A stretch of DNA of 64,000 bases from Conchocele bisecta. Its lineage: Eukaryota > Mollusca > Bivalvia > Lucinida > Thyasiridae. The notes beneath the pieces were generated by a model. The model was not told where the DNA came from. It did not search any database and saw nothing but the letters and a program-made list of their open reading frames with translations. The stretch spans positions 69,926,828 through 69,990,827 of the forward strand of contig CM055274.1 in the NCBI GenBank assembly GCA_029237695.1, in the 5' to 3' direction. This document shows, piece after piece, positions 56,265-64,000 of this stretch. How positions within the stretch are numbered: position 1 is the stretch's first letter; the number at the start of each line of letters is the position of its first letter. Both the position numbers and the translations under genes were made by a program.

Positions 56265-56590
56265 ATACTGGTGTGTATCCATCCATACTGGTGACATGTC
56301 ATACCGTTGTGTATACATACTGGTGGCATGTCATACTGCTGTGCCGCCATACTGGTGGCATGTCATACTGCTGTGCCTCCATACTGTGCTGTATCGCTGT
56401 GACTCATCTGTGCCATACTGGTTACTGCGTGCCTCCTACGGTGGCATGTCATACTGCTGTGCCTCCATACTGGTGGCATGTCATACTGCTGTGCCTCCAT
56501 ACTGGTGGCATGTCATACTGCTGTGCCTCCATACTGGTGACGGGTCATACCGGTGTATGTGTATACATACTGATGACAAGCCATCCATTA
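56265..56590. repeat. 32-bp tandem repeat, about nine degenerate units
   Basis: Unit ATACTGGTGGCATGTCATAC plus TGCTGTGCCTCC. Three near-perfect units lie at 56439-56540; outer units are diverged. Two forward frames are open through it, but they are repeat artefacts. Confidence 0.9.
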
Positions 56591-57301
56591 TCAGTGTGCA
56601 GTGTGCAGTATGTGCCTCTTATAGAATAAAAATTAATAAATATACACCAATGTTCAGTACATATGATTCAACGCATGCAAAAACCTACAACTTGGCATTT
56701 TCAAACAATATAGGCACTCTAAATATATGTTTCTCCGAGTCATAGTAGACAATAATTTATGAAAAAAATAGGTGTAGGCTGGTCTGGAGCTACCCTGTGT
56801 GGCATTACCAAGTGGTATAGTTTCCCATGTACTGGCTCATATACAGTATACATGTAGCACGGTAGTCTCTAAATAGACGGCAGAACGCCAATGAACCTAA
56901 AAAACAACAAAAGCGGAAGAGAGATGGTTCGATTATTGTCCGACTACGTACCAACTGAGCTAGGGAGGAAGATGTTCTACATTTTGTGATAATCAGCCGG
57001 TATGTCCGTATGTATAAACGTATTGTATAATCCAAGTGGAACATACATGTACCTACATAACGCCCATGTATATTTATAGCTGACTTTTTTTTTTAATTGT
57101 TTAATATTAGCAATTGTAGAAGTGCACACTTTCTTAAGAGAACAGACAATGCAAATGGCGATTACATTCTGACAAAGGAGACAACCTAGCTGCTAAACTG
57201 ACGAGTCGTTTCATTGGCTAAGCTATCGGCACGCGAAAGTAAAAAATATTTCCATGTGCCACCGTAATGAACTGAATCTGCCAAACATTATTAAAATGGT
57301 A
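56591..57301. other. Intergenic with a tRNA-like fragment
   Basis: On the minus strand, 56972-56915 reads CTAGCTCAGTTGGTACGTAG then GGACAATAATCGAACC, resembling a tRNA A-box and anticodon arm with a deletion; no B-box follows, so it is a SINE or tRNA relic at most. No other gene is seen. Confidence 0.4.
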
Positions 57302-57530
57302 AATGTGGCTGTGATCGGAGAAATGGGGCTTATGTTATTTGAGTATATTTTGATATTCTATAGTGTACCCATGAAGCCTGACACTTATCAATATATCAGT
57401 ATATATGAAGCATTACGGGTGTTTCATTGACTGAAAGGTGAACAGTGTCGGTCCTGATCAGACGGCGCGGAGGCTACACTGGCCGCATAACCCATACGTC
57501 CAATTTCTCCAGTCACAACGACAACATGAT
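57302..57530 (+). repeat. Dispersed repeat K copy
   Basis: GTGGCTGTGATCGGAGAAAT, GGGGCTTATGTTATTTGAG, then GGCTACACTGGCCGCATAAC. Confidence 0.6.
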
Positions 57531-57772
57531 ATAACAGCCTAATCATGCTAATGGTCGGTTACTTTAAAGCGGCTCTGTCTGTATTATGGCCTTCAAAATT
57601 ATTTAATAAAAAGTAAACAATAACATGATCAGCTAACGATATACAACGTTTCAAGGTCTAGTTTTTTTCATTTGGGCAATAGTGATACCCATTTATGATT
57701 GTGATCACCAAATAACCTATTATTTTAGACCATATTGCATTTCATTTGTGTACACCCTTAGTCAGGCCCGAA
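57531..57772. other. Spacer, no gene seen
   Basis: AT-rich DNA. Confidence 0.4.
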
Positions 57773-58665
57773 CGTAGGAATTAATTTATGGGGGAGGGGG
57801 GGGGGGGGGGGGGGGGAGGGTGCGTTATCGACGACGCGAAGGCGACGACGTGACGGAGCAACGGACAGATCTCGGCAGATGAACCCTTTCAGGCTAGCAA
57901 CCACCAATTAGTTTTACTATACAACTTAACCGATTCCTCCAAATATGGCCATTCTCTCACACTTTCACTATTCGTATGGATGCTGTGGAACCTACCTGTT
58001 CATAACTTGCAACCTGTCTGCACCGGATTTTCACTAATTAAACAATATGTTCACTTACTCCTAAGAAAGAAAATTTCAACATTGTCCTGTCCGCCGTATT
58101 GTTTATCATCAAAGTGTCATGTGACGTAGTGTTCACATCACGTGACAAGCAGGCTCAGTAATTTCTTTTAAATGCTAGAAATATGCTGGAAACTGGTGTC
58201 AAAAACACCCCAATATGTTTCTCAAGTAAAATTGGGCTGTAATGGATCAGGATTTACAAGCAAACTGGCTCTGTGGCCTCAAAACGTCTGCACTATTTTT
58301 TTATACCGGACTACTAAAGCATACCCCCTGGCCGATGTGTACTATATTTAGCACAGTGATACCTTCAGCCCTAAGTAACTGGAATGGACTTTGATATGTT
58401 AATTTTGCGACCAATCATCACAAAATGATTTTCAGGCCAGTCCTTTTATGAACATGGGGTGTTTTTGTTCTCAAAATTATGAAAATTACTTGCAAAAACT
58501 GCAGGTGCCGACGAGACGGCTCGTCACAAGCCGGCTCGGCTCGTCACAAGCCGGCTCACCTGGATCTACACGTTTAACCAATACCACTATACAGGCCTGT
58601 GGTGTTGAAACGGTTAATTGGGGGGTGCGTACGCACCCGTCACACCCTCTCTGCGTACGAGCCTG
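57773..58665. mobile_element. hAT-like composite element, copy 2, with nested insertions
   Basis: CAGGCCCGAACGTAGG at the left; inverted CTGCGTACGAGCCTG at the right. A long G-run and GGGTGCGTTATCGACGACGC on the left and GGTGCGTACGCACCCG on the right match 31734-32120. It contains family B MITE text (57886-57894 and 58370-58617) interrupted by repeat Z (57894-58369). No clear target duplication. Confidence 0.75.
57894..58369 (+). repeat. Dispersed repeat Z, copy inserted in a family B MITE
   Basis: CTTTCAGG before GCTAGCAACC and CCTTCAGCC after the repeat resemble a short target duplication inside the MITE terminal sequence. Confidence 0.65.
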
Positions 58666-58736
58666 CATTGAAACACACACATAGTGTGTAAAAGTGACTT
58701 GTTGCAAACATACACGTATCAGTTTATTATCCACAA

Positions 58737-58872
58737 CAGGCCCGTAGCCAGGGGGGGGGGGGCCACTTTTTTAGCCTCGATGTCCACTTTTTTAGACCCC
58801 CTAGATACCTCAGGCCTCTTGGCCTTCGAAACGACCCCCCCCCCCCTTCAAACAGGTCTGGCTACGGGCCTG
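58737..58872. mobile_element. 136-bp poly-G/poly-C MITE with 5-bp target duplication
   Basis: CAGGCCCGTAGCCAGG at the left; inverted CTGGCTACGGGCCTG at the right; CACAA flanks both ends (58732-58736 and 58873-58877). The core has a G-run, two CCACTTTTTTAG blocks and a C-run. Confidence 0.9.
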
Positions 58873-59584
58873 CACAACGTCATTATTTGCCAGAAATATT
58901 GTGAAGAACATACTCAGACTTCAACACATGTGCATGCTAACCGCAGAGTGTTTGGAAATGACGCTAGCAATACAATACACTACAATACAATACAATTGTT
59001 ATTTTAGTGATGTAGGCCTCCGCCCCATTACACACAACATGTATATGTAAATAACATAGCAGCGTCAATGCATGTATATGATGTCAGCCATTGCCTGACG
59101 AGCTATGAACAAATGTATTTCCCATAAATGTATATTCGATCGCATTCTCCATCAGGCTTACATAAAACAATGTTTAGGTAAACGATTTTCTTAGTTTCAA
59201 TAGGTAGTGGATAAATAGTGCAAACGTCTTAACAACTAGGATTATGTATAGCGATTAATCGATACTATTATATTCTGCTGTCGACTTGCTAGAGTATATG
59301 GTTGGATCTAAATATTGAATACGTAAGTCAGCATATAGCTTACAGTAATCAAAGGACTGAAAGTCCTGAAATCCTTCGCAGTACGTGCTCAACCATTTTA
59401 AATTTTTAATTTCACACAAAAAACAAAAAATCATATAATAAACACAAAAAAAAATTTCAATAATATACAACCATATATATTTCACACAAAAAATCATATA
59501 TACTCCATTTAAAATAAATATATTCGTCGAATCAGGATACATTATCAATGCTGCAAAAACTATATTTATTTTGACAAACATGAT
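58873..59584. other. Intergenic, no gene supported
   Basis: AATAC repeats near 58970-58995. A 108-codon AT-rich minus frame at 59581-59255 has no domain. Confidence 0.4.
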
Positions 59585-59935
59585 TGTTCAAAGTAATTTC
59601 ACCTTGACCTTGGACATGAAGGCAACATGTGTGTGGTACATGTATGCAATGATAATATGGATGATGATAATGAGGTATATGAAGTTTGAAGTCAATCTGA
59701 CTTACGGTTGCAGAAAACTGTAAGGCAAATCGTACGGATGCAAATGTCTAAGTAATTTGACATTGACCTTGGAAATGAAAGGCCGCATGAGTGTGGTATG
59801 GAATGAAAATATGGTTGATGATAAGGAAGTATATGAAGTTTGAGGTCCATCCGACTTTCCGTCACAGAGATAATGGGTACCCAAACTCTTTAACGTGGAC
59901 GGACGGAATTACGAAAACTATATACCCGTCGACAT
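59585..59935 (+). repeat. Dispersed repeat D, tandem pair
   Basis: Two direct copies (about 59598-59720 and 59757-59935) share GACCTTGGAxATGAA, GATGATAA and ATATGAAGTTTGA. The second ends in ACGTGGACGGACGGAATTAC, as the reverse of 1692-1862. A G-rich run follows at 59948-59978. Confidence 0.8.
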
Positions 59936-59989
59936 ACTTTGTATGCTGGGGGTGGGGTGGGGGGGGGGGGGGGGAGGTATATCTATAGT

Positions 59990-61127
59990 TTTGTGTACAC
60001 AGTTTAAACTTTATATATTTTACAACAATTACAAACAAGAGCGAGCAGTCATTCATGGAACACGACATGTGACATATGTCATTAGTCCCTTTTTTCCTGT
60101 CACAGTCATAGCTCAGGAACTAGACTGGTAACATATGTCATCAGTCCATTTTCTCATGACACAGTCTCCTAAATTTAAAATTCATATCATTTTCCAATTC
60201 AAATAGGAATCCTCAGCGATTTGTAACCCGGAGGATATAACAAAAACGTTCTACTTTCACTTTCATTTCAGCTACACATTCAATTTTAATTTATTGAGTA
60301 AATGATGCCGAAATATTTATTTAAATTAATATCTAATTATTTAAATATATTTTTTTTAATTCATAATAACAAATGATGTTATTAGCCGATCAAATCAGGG
60401 TTCAATATATGTCCACATTTTAGTAGTTACGGAATCTCAGGGAAAAGTGAGAGATGTGTTGATTTCCTCCCCAACCAAATTCTCCCAGTTATATTTAGTA
60501 AATTACTATGGATTTGCCATTTACTTGGCGACCATTTGTAGTTTTCTGACAATGGAGTATATTAACTGCAATATTATTCCAGTTGAAAGAAATAACCTTT
60601 GAATATAGGTGAAGGCGCTTAGCATTACACAAATATGTAGCAAGTCAACCGAAATCTCATAAATACCCGATTTTTGGCGGCCATCTTGAAAATATGATAA
60701 TAATATACTGACTATTTGTGTAGTTTACGTAAATTCTTTAATATATCCATCTGAAATGTTTTTGAACAACTTACACCAATTTCCAAGTTAAGGACCATGA
60801 CCTACCTATTGGCTCATATATTGGCAATTTTCGACTTCCGTCAAGCATAATGTTCAATGACCTTGAAATGACCTTGAACTTGGTTTTAAAAATGGCACCC
60901 GGATTTTTTGGAAACGTTATACATTCAAGTTTATAAAAACACCGGGTGCTATAAATTAACACGAGGTGCCGGAATCTTATATATTTACCTATTGCCCAGA
61001 CTGTAGAAAGATGCCATAATTTAAGAAAAACAAGCGTGTAAAAAGGTGATTAATTTGGTGTGCAAGTACTGTATGTGAACTTCAATGTATATATTGCCAA
61101 TGCAGATATACTGTCTGTATAATCGAG
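59990..61127. other. Intergenic with one lone GGCGGCCATCTTGAA site
   Basis: ATTTTTGGCGGCCATCTTGA at about 60668-60690 is the reverse form of the foldback-arm motif, with a weaker TTGGCGACCATTTGTAG at 60524. No inverted partner is seen. ACATATGTCATNAGTCC repeats at 60070-60092 and 60130-60150. Confidence 0.45.
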
Positions 61128-61347
61128 ACGCACCATGTGATTTTGTACCTACAAACAGGTGCGCAATTTCATGAAATATGCTGAAAGTTGATGAAATTCT
61201 CAAAGCAAATGCGGAATAGAATATTCTGCGTTTGCTCTGAAAATTTCGACAACCTTCGGTGTCATTCCAGGAAAATATCGTAAATTTTGTAATTTTTGTA
61301 TGAAATTACGCCCATTTTTGTAGGTACAAAATCACATGGCGCATCTT
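61128..61347. mobile_element. 220-bp palindromic MITE
   Basis: CGCACCATGTGATTTTGTAC and CTACAAA at the left; inverted TTTGTAGGTACAAAATCACA and TGGCGCA at the right. The inner palindrome is GCAAATGCGGAATAGAATATTCTGCGTTTGC. Diverged relatives lie at 50915-50990 and 63640-63915. Confidence 0.85.
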
Positions 61348-61397
61348 AATTATCATTATTACACTGGTGATGCACTCCGCGCCGGTGGACAATGTAA

Positions 61398-61539
61398 GAC
61401 AATCCACTTGAAAAATACAATATGCGCCATTATAAAATGTTTCTAGATGAGTGTTAAAAAATCAATAAAATTACTACTCGTCTTGAAACATTTTTTTTTA
61501 CAATTAATGGCGCCTATTGTATTTTTAAAGTGGATTGTC
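61398..61539. mobile_element. 142-bp hairpin MITE
   Basis: GACAATCCACTTGAAAAATA and CAATATGCGCCATTATAA at the left are inverted as GGCGCCTATTGTATTTTTAA and AGTGGATTGTC at the right. Confidence 0.85.
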
Positions 61540-61961
61540 TTGAAATATTTCCATCGGCACGAAGTGCAGCACAAGTGAAGTAAGTGGACTGTTTCTCTAA
61601 CGGTGCATCACAAATATAGAAAAGTATATGTGACCGTGGCTTGCGAAAAATGCCTTACGGGGTTTGATCAATCTGGATATTAATCTGCTAGCACACTCCT
61701 GTATGCGAATGTGCAGGCTGATCTGTGCCTACACTGGTCATATTACCATGGAAAGAAAGTAATATCATGCTTACTATGAGTGTTTATACTTTATTATTAC
61801 ATGCTTTATTTGATAATCATGATAATGGAATAAATGATAAAGTATACATGTTTAGCTTCTATTAAAAATGGTTTTGAATTGGGATATGTATATGATTTTA
61901 ATTTCAAAAGGTGCCAGCAAATCTGATGAAGAAATTCCACACCCCTGGCCCAGGAATACCA
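61540..61961. other. Spacer with a dispersed 'GATCAG' repeat
   Basis: 61668-61745 holds TTTGATCAATCTGGATATTA, GCAGGCTGATCTGTGCCTAC and ACTGGTCA, a type also seen at 48415-48545 and 55205-55360. No gene. Confidence 0.5.
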
Positions 61962-62105
61962 ATTCAGCGATTTCGGTCGGCTGCCGGCATAGTACAGATA
62001 AACAAGTCGGCTGTCGGTCGGTATAGTCGACTATACCGACCGACAGACAACCTGTTTACCGGTACAATGCCGGCAGCCGACCGAAATAGCAGAATCGCTA
62101 TTTCC
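61962..62105. repeat. About 140-bp imperfect palindrome
   Basis: AGCGATTTCGGTCGGCTGCC and GGCA at the left are inverted as TGCCGGCAGCCGACCGAAAT at the right, centred on GGTCGGTATAGTCGACTATACCGACC. Confidence 0.92.
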
Positions 62106-62257
62106 TTGCAATCACTAGAAAAGTAAATTTTTGATGGCGAAATAAGTGAATCAGAAAAAGAAGAGTTCTGTATTTACAAAAGGACACGAAGAAGTGCAAG
62201 GACCAGTGTAGATCAATTTGGTTCAGTTAAAATGAGCGATTGAGTCACACAAATTTA

Positions 62258-63427
62258 CTAGTCCACACTAGTAACAATTTTGTCAGTGACCGTCTTACCA
62301 AACTTATTCTTGTTTATGACACAATTAATGGGAAGACAACCGTTCAATATAGTATATTTCTGTCGAACTGAACCAATAACCCGTTCCACATGTATTCTTG
62401 AGTGGGCAAGTTTACGCGTTGATTCCACGTCCAGAGGGGATAGCTGATCACGACCTTCCGTAAATGCTGGAATCTTCACTTCTGCAGCTACCGAGCCAAC
62501 ACTGTCCTTGACATCAAATCCTCTGTCCGCCAACACTAAATCCCCAGGTAATAACTTGGACAGGAAGTCACTGTTCTCTGTCACAAACTTGTCACTCACA
62601 CGACCACCCCATTCTTTCGATATGAAGGACACACTGTCATGAGGAGTAAGTCTAATTAGAAATTTCACAGTGTGGTGGTGTTTGTATGAAGACCAGGTTT
62701 CTGATCTGGCTTTCAAACCACTTGGTTTCTCAATAAATACCTCAAAACAATCAATTATCACTGCACACATGTGGCCGAAGTACTTCCTAAATTCCATTGG
62801 CATGGTTTTTCTCAATGTCTCGCGCTTTGGCCATCTTATGAGTTTCTTTAGCCGCTTGTACATACAGTCAATTGTACGTGTAAAAAGTATATATATTGTT
62901 GATTGAGTAGTGTCAAATTCATACGCAAGAAAGAGATTTGACAAATTTAGTCGCAATTTCACTAATGTCAATATCATTACCTTGAATTTCGGCATGACCA
63001 GACTGGATGGCAGGTGAGGCTCCAGAAAATTAAACAATATAGATAGAACTGTGAATGATGGTAATCCTGTTAAATGTTTCACCTTCTCGTCACTACCCTT
63101 AAAATAACTTGCAGTGAATTAAGTTTCCAAATGGGCCACTTTTTCCTTCAGGTCCCCATTCTCTGTACGCAGTTCCTGCAGCTCCAGCGACATAGCCTCC
63201 ATGAGTGGACCATCAACATCAGTCTGTGACTGAACGCCGTCTTCATCAACGCTGTCACCCATATCCATACCCGTCTCAGTGTGATCAGGTCCAACAATAG
63301 TTGTGGATTCAGCTGGCTTCCTTCTCTTCTTTTCCTGCTGCCGATCATATCTTGATGTAGATGATGCTCGCTTTTGTCCGCCCAGATTAACTGATGGTGC
63401 CCAGTTTGGGTTAAGATGGTCATACAA
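62258..63427 (-). pseudogene. DDE_Tnp_4-type transposase (ISL2EU/Harbinger-like) with an in-frame stop
   Basis: One minus-strand frame runs from a likely acceptor (TTTTTAATGAG|TTG, 63427) to TAG at 62258, broken by one TAA at 63121-63119. Parts in order: LYDHLNPNWAPSVNLG, resembling the end of a THAP-type zinc finger; a basic linker; a coiled coil (LELQELRTENGDLKEKVAHL); the stop; HTH_Tnp_4-like KHLTGLPSFTVLSILFNFLE; then the catalytic domain with Asp in IIDCFEVF, Asp in LVLADRGFD and Glu in RIHVERVIG. The three acidic residues survive. The last residues (KIVTSVD, then two stops) fall short of the usual C-terminus. The missing THAP start should lie beyond about 63450, perhaps past the window. 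No TIRs were identified. Confidence 0.8.
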
Positions 63428-64000
63428 CTCATTAAAAACAAATAAATACATGTGTACTTGTCAGATATTGTAACTTTGCACATTTAGTTACAATATAATA
63501 ACTTATTTTTATTATTTCTTCTCGGAAGTATATGTTGCATACACCATCTGAACATTCTTGCTGAGACGTTTCAGATGAGTGGTCACAACATTTACATGCA
63601 CTTTTGAGGAGAAATCAAAAAGAAAAAGTGTACTCTTATGAAATATCACTGAAATATTGACAATTTATGACAAATTTTATACATGACATGCGCCCACTTT
63701 GATGAAAAATATTTACAAAATTTACAATATCTTTCATAAATAACATTGAATGGTGACAACATGGTGACATTCCACATTTGCTCTGAGAATTTCATCAACG
63801 TTTGGCATGATTTACAGAAAATATCGCAAAATCTGTAAACATTTTTCATGAAATTCCACACAAACTGCAATTTCTTATTGTATGAGGTCCATCAAAATAC
63901 ACCATCTTGCACGTCTTAAGCATGTTAAGTACAGTGACAGCGCGGGTGTCAAACATTATAATTCAGTGGGTGGCCGCAGGGCTCCAGATAAGGAATTAGT
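63428..64000. other. Upstream part of the transposase gene or flank; hairpin relics
   Basis: Probably intron of the transposase. GAGACGTTTCAGATGAGTGG (63561) resembles 32470-32500 and the block 63640-63915 resembles the 61128-61347 MITE. The window ends in GGGCTCCAGATAAGGAATTA, a repeat end also seen at 5377. Confidence 0.45.

Noticed and set aside
56273..56745. Forward frames with repeated WWHVILL-type peptide
   Set aside because: They are translations of the 32-bp tandem repeat, with two frames open at once.
56915..56972. Functional tRNA gene on the minus strand
   Set aside because: An A-box-like string is present, but the anticodon arm is deleted and no B-box or acceptor pairing is visible.

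Overview
The window looks like a stretch of a metazoan nuclear genome, most likely a bivalve mollusc. The evidence is an AT-rich, gene-poor layout, multi-exon genes with GT-AG introns and two animal-type genes (a TRIM/B-box protein and a cholinesterase-like esterase). The intergenic DNA is very dense in small inverted-repeat transposons (MITEs), poly-G-cored elements and mollusc-style dispersed repeats. Species cannot be fixed from sequence alone. There are no bacterial or phage genes and no CRISPR arrays.

Two host genes can be read in full, both on the minus strand. (1) 2703-6926: a three-exon gene for an 828-residue TRIM-like protein (RING, two B-boxes, coiled coil, C-terminal NHL-like propeller split by a disordered insert). 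(2) 19510-24518: a three-exon gene for a 572-residue secreted cholinesterase/carboxylesterase-like protein with Ser226/Glu350/His470, a choline-site-type Trp and the three canonical disulfide pairs. I found no evidence for other intact host genes.

Most of the rest is transposon-derived. 1-2 kb: minisatellite and MITEs. 7.4-8.7 kb: MITEs. 8.78-13.48 kb: a large foldback element. 13.5-19.5 kb: MITEs and dispersed repeats. 25.46-30.94 kb: a 5.5 kb array of a 35-bp satellite whose middle half looks like unpolished sequence. 31-37 kb: nested MITEs and long palindromes. 37.42-42.90 kb: a 5.5 kb terminal-inverted-repeat (TIR) transposon with a 6-bp flanking repeat and a decayed, spliced integrase-like transposase, itself invaded by a second foldback. 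44.07-44.94 kb: a GC-rich PIF/Harbinger-type element with TAA target duplications. 45-50 kb: pogo-like, hAT-like and other MITEs around a local duplication. 51.56-56.26 kb: one MITE split by two later insertions, one of which is a 4 kb foldback carrying a decayed multi-domain gene with an 'EEAD' motif and a cysteine-rich tail. 57.8-58.9 kb: another nested composite. 62.26-63.43 kb: a DDE_Tnp_4 transposase pseudogene with a coiled-coil N-terminal segment.

The most interesting common thread is three independent foldback elements (8.8, 38.6 and 52.0 kb) whose arms carry a spaced motif close to CAAGATGGCCGCCA, facing inward from both ends. The motif resembles a YY1-type site. One of the three contains a gene relic. 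Other notable signals are the apparent origin of the 35-bp satellite from a dispersed repeat, a pogo-like MITE lying directly upstream of the esterase's last splice acceptor, and a composite element in which one MITE travels inside another.
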